A stretch of DNA of 47,599 nt from Liquorilactobacillus ghanensis DSM 18630 (GTDB taxonomy: Bacteria > Bacillota > Bacilli > Lactobacillales > Lactobacillaceae), in the NCBI RefSeq assembly GCF_001435235.1, contig NZ_AZGB01000029.1, positions 15,515 through 63,113 on the forward strand. The letters are read 5' to 3'. The notes below the pieces were generated by a model. That model saw only the letters and a program-made list of their open reading frames with translations. It searched no databases and was not told where the DNA came from. A program made the position numbers and the translations under genes. Shown piece by piece: positions 17,738-24,764 of this stretch (its first letter is position 1; each line of letters begins with the position of its first letter).

Positions 17738-19396
17738 ATGTCAATTAATTCACAAACTGAGATGCAAGCAAAAAAGAGTCCGCAAAAAGAACCAACAGCA
17801 AAAGATAAAATGTTGCGTGGTTCTGCTTGGATGACCGCTGGTAGTGTTTTTTCGCGCGTTTTGGGAGCTATTTATATTATTCCTTGGTATACCTGGTTTG
17901 GAAAAGATAACTTGGCTGCTAATGCGCTATACACTAAAGGATACACTGTTTACAGTGTTTTCTTAATGATTTCAATTGCAGGGATTCCATCGGCTGTTGC
18001 GAAACAAGTTGCTCATTATAATGCTCAAAATGAATACGCAGTTGGTCAGCGGCTCTATAAGAAGTCACTGTTGTTAATGTTGGCAATTGGTTTTTTAAGC
18101 GCTTTGCTGATGTGGTATTTAGCGCCGCTGCTTTCATTAGGGGAAGCGGATGTTATTCCCGTTTTTCGTTCACTGGCGTTGGCGTTGATTTTGATACCGG
18201 TAATGAGTTTAACTCGTGGTTTTTTTCAAGGATATCAAGACATGTTCCCATCGGCGATGTCGCAATTAGTTGAACAAATTGCGCGAATTATTTATATGTT
18301 GGCAGCTACTTATATTATTATGCAAGTAATGCATAGTAATTATCAACTAGGGGTTATTCATTCAACCTTTGCGGCTTTTATTGGTGCATTAGGTGGCTTG
18401 CTGATTTTAGGTTGGTACTATTGGCGTAAACACAAAGAATTAAAACAATATGCACTTCAAAGTACCAATCAGTTAAAAATCAGTGATCGACGTTTGATGG
18501 CAGACTTATTGCTGCAATCAGTACCATTTGTATTAATTGGTGCTTCGACTACCTTGTATAATCAGTTAGACTATTTTACTTTTAAACCAACAATGATTTC
18601 GCTGTCACATATTAGTTTGAAAACGATCAATGATTTATATGCTATTTTTGCTGGAAATGACAATAAATTGATTATGATCGTGGTGGCTTTAGCGTCGGCG
18701 ATGGCAGCAACAGCAGTTCCATTACTATCAGAAGCTTATACCAAAAACGACCATAAAAAAATTGCGACACAATTGGCAGATGCCTTGGAGTTGTTTCTTA
18801 TCGTGATGCTGCCGTGTTCTTTAGGAATGGCAGCAGTAGCAAAACCATTATATATCGTTTTTTACCAATACAATATTACTGGAATTTATGTTTTGAGCTT
18901 TTCAGCTTATGTTGCTTTACCAATCGGATTGTTTATTGTTTTGTCATCATTAATGCAGGGCATTTATCAAAACAAAAAAGCAGTTAAATATTTTATTATT
19001 GGTTTTTTAGTCAAAGTTGTGGTTCAAGTTCCTTTAACAGTTTGGTTGCAAGCTTTTGGACCGGTAATGGCAACCGGAATTGGGATGATGGTTTCCAATA
19101 TTTTGATGATTCGTTATTTTTATTATAAATATCATCTTGATCTAGATCGGTTAGAGCGAAGATTTGATGGGCTGCTGCTATTTTCGTTTGCAACTTTTGC
19201 CGTGGCATTGTTAATTGTCCTAGCTGCATCTTCAGTGATTAATTTGGAATATCGGCTCTGGTCATTTCTGGTGTTGGTAATTGCAGCATCGGTTGGGGCG
19301 TTTCTTTACCTTTACTTGTGTTTAAAAACACGTTTAGCAGACAAGATTATTGGTGCACGCGTAAGTCGCTTAAGAAAATGGTTGCATATTAAGTAA
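17738..19396 (+). CDS. Polysaccharide/lipid II flippase of the MOP superfamily (SpoVB/YtgP-like)
   Basis: Membrane protein of 552 residues with about 14 helices and a polar N-terminal tail (1-25). KMLRGSAWMTAGSVFSRVLGAIYIIPW and IAGIPSAVAKQVAHYNAQNEY match the SpoVB/YtgP branch, whose streptococcal member moves peptidoglycan precursors across the membrane. In this role it would supply cell-wall synthesis. It may be read through from the permease 85 bp upstream; no terminator is visible between them. Confidence 0.82.
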   Translation: MSINSQTEMQAKKSPQKEPTAKDKMLRGSAWMTAGSVFSRVLGAIYIIPWYTWFGKDNLAANALYTKGYTVYSVFLMISIAGIPSAVAKQVAHYNAQNEYAVGQRLYKKSLLLMLAIGFLSALLMWYLAPLLSLGEADVIPVFRSLALALILIPVMSLTRGFFQGYQDMFPSAMSQLVEQIARIIYMLAATYIIMQVMHSNYQLGVIHSTFAAFIGALGGLLILGWYYWRKHKELKQYALQSTNQLKISDRRLMADLLLQSVPFVLIGASTTLYNQLDYFTFKPTMISLSHISLKTINDLYAIFAGNDNKLIMIVVALASAMAATAVPLLSEAYTKNDHKKIATQLADALELFLIVMLPCSLGMAAVAKPLYIVFYQYNITGIYVLSFSAYVALPIGLFIVLSSLMQGIYQNKKAVKYFIIGFLVKVVVQVPLTVWLQAFGPVMATGIGMMVSNILMIRYFYYKYHLDLDRLERRFDGLLLFSFATFAVALLIVLAASSVINLEYRLWSFLVLVIAASVGAFLYLYLCLKTRLADKIIGARVSRLRKWLHIK

Positions 19397-19413
19397 GATT
19401 CGTTATTAGTAGT

Positions 19414-19463
19414 CAAGCACTGAATAAATCAATTCTTTTTGATTTACTCAGTGCTTGTTTTTT
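19414..19463 (+). terminator. Terminator of the flippase gene
   Basis: CAAGCACTGAATAAATCAA (19414-19432) faces TTGATTTACTCAGTGCTTG (ending 19457), with one mismatch, followed by six T. Confidence 0.85.
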
Positions 19464-19542
19464 ATGGTTGAATTATAAAAATAGTGTTACAAAATGAAAA
19501 CGAATTCATCTTGTGCGTTCTACTTGGGTATAAACGCTGGGT

Positions 19543-20391
19543 TTAAGCATCAGTAATAACTTGTCGCATAAATTGCGGTAAGGCGTTGATAATGGCACTG
19601 GGTAATACAACATAATTATTTTCAGCTAGCTGTTTTGCAATGGCACTGTGGCAATAAACAGCAGCATCAATAACTTGATTAGTTGCAGCTTGTTTGAATT
19701 GGGCTAAAAATGCCGCAATAATTCCTGCTAAGGTATCGCCCATCCCGCCAGTTGCCATATATGGACCTCCAATAGCTAGTTTAGTGACAGTTTGATCATA
19801 GTGATAAATGACAGTACCATTTTTTTTCAGAACAACGGTTGCTCCCAATGTTTGTTGCATCTTTAAATTCTGTTCAATGTTGTTTTGTTCAGAAATTTTG
19901 ATATCACTTAACCGTTGCCATTCCATTTGATGAGGTGTCAAAATGGTTTGAGGCGGCAATAATTTGTACCATTCTCGATGTTGGCTTAGAATTGTCAGGG
20001 CAGAACCATCAATTATCAGCTGTTGTTGTTTAGTAATTCGCTGCAAAACTGTTAGTAATAACTTGGCAGCGAGTTGATCATTCCCCAATCCAGGGCCAAT
20101 GACAATCACATCAGCTTGTTGAATTGAATTTGATAAGCCAGTTTGATCTTGGTAGTCGAGAAACATTGCTTCAGGTACGATTGTATGCAAAGCGGTTAAA
20201 TTTGCCGGATGACAAGCACAGGTTACTAAACCAGCACCGGCATGAACTGCTGCACTGGAAGTCATGATAATTGCACCGCCATAGTTTATATTACCGCCGA
20301 TTGCCAGCAGACGACCAAAAGTTCCTTTATAACTGTTAGCTGGACGGATAGTAATAATTTGCTGTAAGATGTTTGAACTGATTAATTTCAT
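19543..20391 (-). CDS. nnrD: ADP-dependent NAD(P)H-hydrate dehydratase
   Basis: Repairs damaged NAD(P)HX, using ADP as phosphate donor. 282 residues with ribokinase-like fold motifs: GTFGRLLAIGGNINYGGA (N-terminal), GPGLGNDQ, TPHQMEWQRL and the catalytic GGMGDTLAGIIAAF near the C-terminus. Only the dehydratase half is present; the epimerase partner (YjeF_N) is not fused and not in the window. GGAGG lies 7 bp before ATG on the minus strand. It is divergent from the small gene at 20629. Confidence 0.92.
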   Translation of the reverse strand: MKLISSNILQQIITIRPANSYKGTFGRLLAIGGNINYGGAIIMTSSAAVHAGAGLVTCACHPANLTALHTIVPEAMFLDYQDQTGLSNSIQQADVIVIGPGLGNDQLAAKLLLTVLQRITKQQQLIIDGSALTILSQHREWYKLLPPQTILTPHQMEWQRLSDIKISEQNNIEQNLKMQQTLGATVVLKKNGTVIYHYDQTVTKLAIGGPYMATGGMGDTLAGIIAAFLAQFKQAATNQVIDAAVYCHSAIAKQLAENNYVVLPSAIINALPQFMRQVITDA

Positions 20392-20566
20392 TTAAAAACC
20401 TCCGTTAATAATTTATCGCTACTTTTATTCTAATACACTTTTATGGATAGCAGTTAGTGAAGAAAATTTGTTGTTTGAATACCGAATAAGTTGTTAATTT
20501 TAAACATTAAAAGAAGTTGAAACAGTATTTTCAACTAAGAAAACGAACACTTCCGATTAAGATGCT

Positions 20567-20595
20567 TTGAATTTTTGTGTTTTTAGAGGTAAAAT
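20567..20595 (+). promoter_or_regulatory. Promoter of the small-gene pair at 20629
   Basis: TTGAAT (20567-20572), a 17-bp spacer, TAAAAT (20590-20595); start expected near 20602. Confidence 0.5.
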
Positions 20596-20628
20596 TAATA
20601 ATGGATAAATAAATAGGAGGTTTAAAGC

Positions 20629-20874
20629 ATGCAGAAAAGTTTTATTCAAGAACTTGAAACGAATGTGCTGGCAGAAGACGAAACTTCAAAAACTTATTTG
20701 GTACCTAGTAAAAAGGAACGTTTAGCGGTCAAAATTGATAAGGAAGTTTTAAAACGGTTAACTGATAATCAGAAACTTGAACGCATGTTAAAGAATTTGC
20801 TAAAAATGAATTCTAAAAGCACTACTCAAGAGGTAATCAATATAAATAAACGCAACTATCGAATTTTTAGTTAA
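20629..20874 (+). CDS. Small protein of unknown function
   Basis: 81 residues with an excellent ribosome site (TAGGAGG, 20613-20619). The sequence is mostly polar and charged. It has an N-terminal acidic part (QELETNVLAEDE) and a basic middle predicted as helix (IDKEVLKRLTDNQKLERMLKNLLKMN). No signal peptide, membrane helix or cysteine pair is seen, and I do not recognise a family. It is probably co-transcribed with the gene at 20914. Confidence 0.7.
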   Translation: MQKSFIQELETNVLAEDETSKTYLVPSKKERLAVKIDKEVLKRLTDNQKLERMLKNLLKMNSKSTTQEVININKRNYRIFS

Positions 20875-20913
20875 CGATTACCGTTGTTGCTGCAGGTTGG
20901 AGGAGGAAAAATA

Positions 20914-21201
20914 GTGTTTTTGACAACAGGCGATGTGAATCGTTCTTATGTAATTTTAGGGATTGTGAATGCAACCGTTAAGCGTACATTGCAAGCTGAT
21001 GAAATTGATAAGGTTGCTGAGTATGACGATTTATATAGTGAAGTAAAAACAAAGCTGGTCGATCGGGTGCTTGCCAAAAATGGTGATGGAATTTTACAAG
21101 TACGGTTTGTTCCGCAAATTGTTCCTGTGGGTCCAGGACCAAAGTATCTTTTGCTTCATGGATACGGAACCGCTGTTAGATTTCCCAGCAAAAATGATTA
21201 G
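20914..21201 (+). CDS. Small protein of unknown function, faintly YbjQ-like
   Basis: 95 residues from GTG 20914, chosen because GGAGGAGG ends 7 bp upstream. The layout is an N-terminal MFLTTGDVNRSYVILGIVNATV strand pair, a charged helix, and strands ILQVRFVPQIV and YLLLHGYGTAVRF. This order faintly resembles the YbjQ/UPF0145 fold (start with TT, end with GTAV), but similarity is too weak to assign. Its stop overlaps the stop of the convergent usp gene by 4 bp, and no terminator lies between them. Confidence 0.7.
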   Translation: MFLTTGDVNRSYVILGIVNATVKRTLQADEIDKVAEYDDLYSEVKTKLVDRVLAKNGDGILQVRFVPQIVPVGPGPKYLLLHGYGTAVRFPSKND

Positions 21202-21647
21202 CGCATAATTATTACGTCGGGGTGGGCGGTTTTAATTACATAGCTGGATACGGAACCTGTAAAGAAACGTTGTAAGTGATTTTTTTGTGTTTTACCCAAA
21301 ATGATTAAGTCATTTCGATATTCAGCCGGGAATTCCTGTGCAATAATTATTCGTGGATCGCCAAAGCGTAAGTGAGTATGAATCTGGTAAACTGAAGATC
21401 CAGCTGCTAATAATTTATTTTTGATTTCTTTTAGTTGTTTACTGGCTTTTTTCTCTAAATGATACAGATTTTCGTCTGACAGTTCTGCTTGAGCGTTACC
21501 AAAAACAATAATTGTTGGGTCCAACACAAATAAAATATCCAATTGAATATTATTATGGCGGGCATAGCTTGCTGATTTTTCAAGTGCGTCAGGTATATCA
21601 TTGCTTAAGTCAATAGCGAGTAGAATTCTTTGATAAGGTTGTTGCAT
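21198..21647 (-). CDS. Universal stress protein, UspA family
   Basis: 149 residues, cytoplasmic. It begins QQPYQRILLAIDLSNDIPDALEKSASYAR and ends with FGDPRIIIAQEFPAEYRNDLIILGKTQKNHLQRFFTGSVSSYVIKTAHPDVIIMR. The ATP-binding-type signature G-x2-G-x9-G-S is incomplete: GKTQKNHLQRFFTGSVSSYV lacks the second glycine, so nucleotide binding is uncertain. AGGAGTG precedes ATG. It converges with the unknown gene at 20914 with a 4-bp overlap. Confidence 0.88.
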   Translation of the reverse strand: MQQPYQRILLAIDLSNDIPDALEKSASYARHNNIQLDILFVLDPTIIVFGNAQAELSDENLYHLEKKASKQLKEIKNKLLAAGSSVYQIHTHLRFGDPRIIIAQEFPAEYRNDLIILGKTQKNHLQRFFTGSVSSYVIKTAHPDVIIMR

Positions 21648-21708
21648 AGAGTCACTCCTAGATAATATTTAATTATATAACAGGTGTAAGTTCGTTATAA
21701 TTTTGCCG

Positions 21709-21740
21709 GTCCTTCTGCGAGTTTTAGGAGGGCTTTTTTT
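21709..21740 (+). terminator. Plus-strand terminator behind the usp gene
   Basis: GTCCTTCT (21709-21716), a 9-base loop, AGGAGGGC (21726-21733), then seven T. No plus-strand gene lies directly before it. It is the first good plus-strand terminator after the small-gene pair ending at 21201, so that transcript may run antisense across the whole usp gene. Confidence 0.65.
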
Positions 21741-22097
21741 GTGTTATCAATGTTGAAAGGTTTAGCCAATGTTAAATCGGAATCTGACGCTGTAAGCACA
21801 GAAAATGGTAATTTTCTATATAAGCCAGCGGGCTATTTATATGATTTCAACATTTATACTGATATTAACAAGAAAAAAACTTAAAATCAATGAATTAAAA
21901 TAATGATTTGGCTAATTTAAAAAAATAGTTCGCTAGTGATTCCGCTATTTCGTTAATAAAAAAATAAAGTGCATTAAGTTTTTGCGAATGATTGTTAGAG
22001 GTTCGAAGAGAAAGGCAGTTAATCTTTTGAATACAGAAGTGTAAGGTCATAATTACCCGAAAGTAAGTGAACTAGAGCAATTGTAAAATGAATTTTG
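21741..22097. other. AT-rich stretch without recognised genes
   Basis: No ORF with a credible ribosome site on either strand. ATGTTGAAA at about 21750 and TTTCAACAT at about 21845 form a perfect 9-bp inverted repeat enclosing smaller hairpins (AGAAAAT-GGTA-ATTTTCT near 21800), so a folded RNA is possible. No promoter was found for it. Confidence 0.35.
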
Positions 22098-22125
22098 TTG
22101 AAAAAAGAATAATTTATGATACAAT
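22098..22125 (+). promoter_or_regulatory. Orphan strong promoter
   Basis: TTGAAA (22098-22103), a 16-bp spacer, extended -10 TGA-TACAAT (22117-22125). No ORF follows before the terminator at 22218-22249. Confidence 0.55.
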
Positions 22126-22131
22126 AAAATT

Positions 22132-22249
22132 ATAAAACTTTCTGTATGCTGCTAATAATATAAAAGTTTTTGTTTCTTTGTTCAACTTTCATCGATACTT
22201 AATGAGAACACACTAAAAAGGGGTAACGATTAAGTTACTTCTTTTTTTT
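22132..22249 (+). ncRNA. Candidate small RNA of about 118 nt
   Basis: Bounded by an extended -10 promoter (22098-22125) and a terminator at 22218-22249 (AAGGGGTAAC, loop GATTAA, GTTACTTCTT, then T-run). Inside, no ORF with a ribosome site is present. I do not recognise it as 6S, SRP, RNase P, tmRNA or a riboswitch. It could be a trans-acting sRNA; that rests only on the promoter/terminator pair. Confidence 0.4.
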
Positions 22250-22586
22250 AACATCGATGATATCGTTTACAATTATGGCCTGAGATCTGATAATATGCAG
22301 GTAACTAAAAGAATAGTTTAAAATGGGAAATTTGCCAACTGGTAAGGCGTGTTTTTAAAAAGTGTAACATACGAAACGACAGTGATGTGGGGAATCATAT
22401 TGTGTTTGGCGATTTTTTGCAATAAGAATCATGACAAAAAAGAGTCTTTAATTAGTCCTTTTTTCATCAACAACGGTTGTTATATTAACAGCTATGTTTA
22501 AATACAAAATTTAAGTGCAAAAAGATGCAGAAAGATAAGGATATAGCTATGAAAAATATTATTTTATGTTGATATTTGTCTTTTTA

Positions 22587-22615
22587 TTGACAGCGTTTGC
22601 AAAATAACGTAAAAT
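22587..22615 (+). promoter_or_regulatory. Orphan consensus promoter overlapping a cre-like site
   Basis: TTGACA (22587-22592), a 17-bp spacer, TAAAAT (22610-22615). TGACAGCGTTTGCA (22588-22601) fits the catabolite-responsive element TGWNANCGNTNWCA with one mismatch and overlaps the -35, where CcpA would repress. The transcript would meet a hairpin TAAGCTGG/CTAGCTTA (22651-22675) with only a weak T-tail. Beyond it is a 24-codon ORF (22756-22830) behind GAGGA. Confidence 0.5.
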
Positions 22616-22870
22616 GTTAAATGCAATATATATAGTATAGATTTTTTACGTAAGCTGGCGTGGAAAACTAGCTTATTTTATTACAAATTATACTTTGGGC
22701 TGTAATTTAGTATTTAAATGATAAATTGTGTATTTATCTGGCAAGTGAGGATTAAATGCAGATGAAAAATAGCTTTACTTGGATAATAGCAAATCACCGT
22801 AAAATTATTGACTGCAACAAAATAAAATAAACAATGCTAAGATATGCTAATTTAGAAAATAAAAAAGCCT

Positions 22871-22889
22871 TTAAATCAATGATTTAAAG
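22871..22889 (-). terminator. Terminator of tRNA-Leu
   Basis: Perfect 9-bp stem CTTTAAATC/GATTTAAAG around AAT. On the minus strand it is followed by GCTTTTTTATTTT, so it ends the minus-strand tRNA gene. Confidence 0.8.
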
Positions 22890-22919
22890 ACTTCGAAATG
22901 ATTCATTTTTAGTTAAATA

Positions 22920-23003
22920 TGCCCTCGGCAGGAGTCGAACCTGTACTTGGATAACCAAACAGCGACCTGAACGCTGCGCGTCTGCCAATTCCGCCACGAG
23001 GGC
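22920..23003 (-). tRNA. tRNA-Leu (anticodon CAG)
   Basis: On the minus strand the acceptor arms are GCCCTCG and CGAGGGC, with discriminator A. The anticodon arm is CAGCG-TTCAGGT-CGCTG, giving anticodon CAG. A long variable arm (TTTGGTTATCCAAG) marks a class II tRNA, and the T loop is TTCGACT. CCA is not encoded. It decodes CUG. Confidence 0.95.
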
Positions 23004-23021
23004 AAAACAATAACAAAGCTA

Positions 23022-23050
23022 ATTATATTATACTTATTCCAATAAGACAA
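23022..23050 (-). promoter_or_regulatory. Promoter of tRNA-Leu
   Basis: On the minus strand: TTGTCT (23050-23045), a 17-bp spacer, TATAAT (23027-23022). Confidence 0.7.
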
Positions 23051-23106
23051 GTTCTTTTTTAAGAAAGTAGGATGGCAAGAAAAATATTAATTAGTTATAC
23101 TTTAAG

Positions 23107-23159
23107 TTGCTTTTGCAGAAGAAAAATTTTAAAATTGTCAATAAATGTAAGCGCAGTCA
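23107..23159 (+). promoter_or_regulatory. Promoter and cre-like site of the gene at 23175
   Basis: TTGCTT (23107-23112), a 17-bp spacer, TAAAAT (23130-23135). TGTAAGCGCAGTCA (23146-23159) has one mismatch to the cre consensus and covers the start of transcription. Confidence 0.4.
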
Positions 23160-23174
23160 TTGGAGGAGAAAGAT

Positions 23175-23453
23175 ATGAATAAAAATACTTACCAGTTAGA
23201 TCGAGCTAAAATTTATTTAGCAGAAACTCAAAAGGCGATTGAGTTTTTAACGAACAATGATCGACTGTTGGCAGATTTAGTAATTAGAAATTTACAAAAA
23301 TCATGTTCGTCTGAATTGAAAAATCAGCAAATGAGTGATCCGGATTACCAGATCTTATTAGAAAAGATTTCTCAAATTTTCAGTCAAGGGATTGATCAGA
23401 TAAAACAATTAGAGCAAGTGCGTACCGCTTGCCATCAATTTATTTTAAAATAA
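23175..23453 (+). CDS. Small helical protein of unknown function
   Basis: 92 residues from ATG 23175 behind GGAGGAGAAA; an in-frame TTG at 23160 overlaps the ribosome site. The sequence is soluble, probably all-helical (RAKIYLAETQKAIEFL, LLEKISQIFSQGIDQIKQLEQVR), with two cysteines. No family recognised. It lies upstream of a usp gene on the same strand, and the cre-like site suggests carbon-source control (inference). Confidence 0.7.
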   Translation: MNKNTYQLDRAKIYLAETQKAIEFLTNNDRLLADLVIRNLQKSCSSELKNQQMSDPDYQILLEKISQIFSQGIDQIKQLEQVRTACHQFILK

Positions 23454-23536
23454 TTAGCTGCAAGTTGCTGTTGTATTCGAGTCCTTTTTTTGAATTGTAA
23501 GTTATTAGCTGACAGCGGACAGACCAGAATCGATAA

Positions 23537-23545
23537 TGGTATAAT
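23537..23545 (+). promoter_or_regulatory. Extended -10 promoter of the second usp gene
   Basis: TG-G-TATAAT, 32 bp before the start codon; no good -35. Confidence 0.6.
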
Positions 23546-23577
23546 ATACTTAGCAAAAGAGAAAGAAGTGACAGACA

Positions 23578-24030
23578 ATGCAGCAGACATATCGCGATAT
23601 TTTAGTTCCGGTCGATGGTTCTAAGAACTCTGAAAAAGCCTTAGAGCAGGCAGTAGAAATCGCTAAAAGGAATCATGGAAAAATTGAAATTTTAAATGTA
23701 ATTGATATCAGAAATTTCAGTAATGCATTTGGTAGTATAATGGATGGCAGTGGAGATGTAATTTATTCTTCTTTTAATGCAATTGAAGAATATTTGAATA
23801 AATTGAAAGCCAAGATCGTTGAGCAACATCATTTTGAGCAAGTTCAAGTTCATGCTCGTTTTGGATCACCAAGGGTGGTAATTGCTAATGACTTTCTGCG
23901 GGATTACCCGATAGATTTGATTGTAATGGGTAAAACAGGTTCTAATCCGGTTGAACGCTTTTTAATCGGTTCAGTGACTGATTTTGTAACGCGGTCAGCA
24001 AGTTGTGATGTAATCATTATTCACCAATAA
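23578..24030 (+). CDS. Universal stress protein, UspA family
   Basis: 150 residues, related to the minus-strand usp at 21198. It begins QQTYRDILVPVDGSKNSEKALEQAVEIAKR and carries VMGKTGSNPVERFLIGSVTDFVTRSASCDVIII. The glycines of GKTGSNPVERFLIGSV follow the ATP-binding G-x2-G-x9-G-S pattern, so nucleotide binding is likelier than in the other copy. A weak AAGAAGTG ribosome site precedes it. The gene at 24055 follows after 24 bp. Confidence 0.92.
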   Translation: MQQTYRDILVPVDGSKNSEKALEQAVEIAKRNHGKIEILNVIDIRNFSNAFGSIMDGSGDVIYSSFNAIEEYLNKLKAKIVEQHHFEQVQVHARFGSPRVVIANDFLRDYPIDLIVMGKTGSNPVERFLIGSVTDFVTRSASCDVIIIHQ

Positions 24031-24054
24031 TAATTTTGACGGGAGGTAGATCAT

Positions 24055-24390
24055 ATGTCTAAACCTGAATTAGTGGGGATGGTAATTTTAATTGGTTTGA
24101 TTTCCTACAACTTTAAATTGAGTCTTTCCGTCAAACGATTGCGTAACCAGATTGGTAAAGCGCGGCTCAATGAGTTATATCAAGATAAAAGTCAGCAGCT
24201 GCTGGATGTTATCCATGAAAAAAGAAAGTGGACAATTTTGAGTCAAATTTTAATTTTTGCCAGTTTTGTTATCGCTTTAATGGGTGTTAAGTTGGTAGTG
24301 TTACTTTATTTCCTGATTCTTTACACAGTTACAACTATTTATATTAATCGTTTAACACAGCATGTATTTAAGAGTTATACGCAACATTAA
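24055..24390 (+). CDS. Small membrane protein of unknown function
   Basis: 111 residues behind GGGAGGTAG. One N-terminal helix (about 5-24, ELVGMVILIGLISYNFKLSL) is followed by a basic cytoplasmic segment (VKRLRNQIGKARLNELYQDK) and two further helices (about 60-98). I do not recognise the family. Co-transcription with the usp gene suggests a stress-related role (inference only). Confidence 0.75.
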   Translation: MSKPELVGMVILIGLISYNFKLSLSVKRLRNQIGKARLNELYQDKSQQLLDVIHEKRKWTILSQILIFASFVIALMGVKLVVLLYFLILYTVTTIYINRLTQHVFKSYTQH

Positions 24391-24440
24391 TTCGGTAGTG
24401 GGTATTGCTCTGAACTAATTGCGAAATAATAGCAAATTTT

Positions 24441-24463
24441 ATAGCCTAGAAGGGCTATTTTTT
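24441..24463 (+). terminator. Terminator of the usp/membrane-protein unit
   Basis: ATAGCC, a 6-base loop, GGCTAT and five T. Between here and the promoter at 24702 I see only AT-rich DNA. Confidence 0.75.
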
Positions 24464-24701
24464 GTGCACTCAAAAATTTTGAGATCGCTTTTTTTATTGA
24501 TATCAAGCAAAATATTTTTTTAAATCGTTTGGCTGATTACGCTATCAAAACTTTCTATTACGTTGATTTTTAATTATTTAAAAGTAAATTAATTTATTGA
24601 TTGAATAGCCATTAAAATGAAAGCAATGTTTTGAAAACAAAGAATAACGGTTGATTTTTCATTGAAAGATTAAGTTAACATAGGAATTTGTTAAAAATAA
24701 A

Positions 24702-24729
24702 TTGACATTTCTAATATATTTGTTATAAT
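24702..24729 (+). promoter_or_regulatory. Strong promoter of the permease/epimerase operon
   Basis: TTGACA (24702-24707), a 16-bp spacer, extended -10 TGT-TATAAT (24721-24729); both hexamers are perfect consensus. Confidence 0.8.
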
Positions 24730-24764
24730 TCTCTTAATTGTTGTTACATCATGGAGGGGTTTTT

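Noticed and set aside
22441-22470. AAAAAAGAGTC...GTCCTTTTTT as a terminator
   Set aside because: Pairing breaks after seven mostly A-T pairs and the rest depends on mismatches and wobble pairs.
22387-22503. 38-codon ORF beginning MWGIILCLAIFCNKN, with a bacteriocin-like or toxin-like look
   Set aside because: No ribosome-binding site, no promoter directly upstream, and this length is expected by chance in such DNA.
22550-22616. Short ORF MKNIILC behind AAGGAT, followed in another frame by MLIFVFLLTAFAK, as a broken signal-peptide gene
   Set aside because: Nothing recognisable follows, and the second part overlaps a consensus promoter; too little to call a pseudogene.
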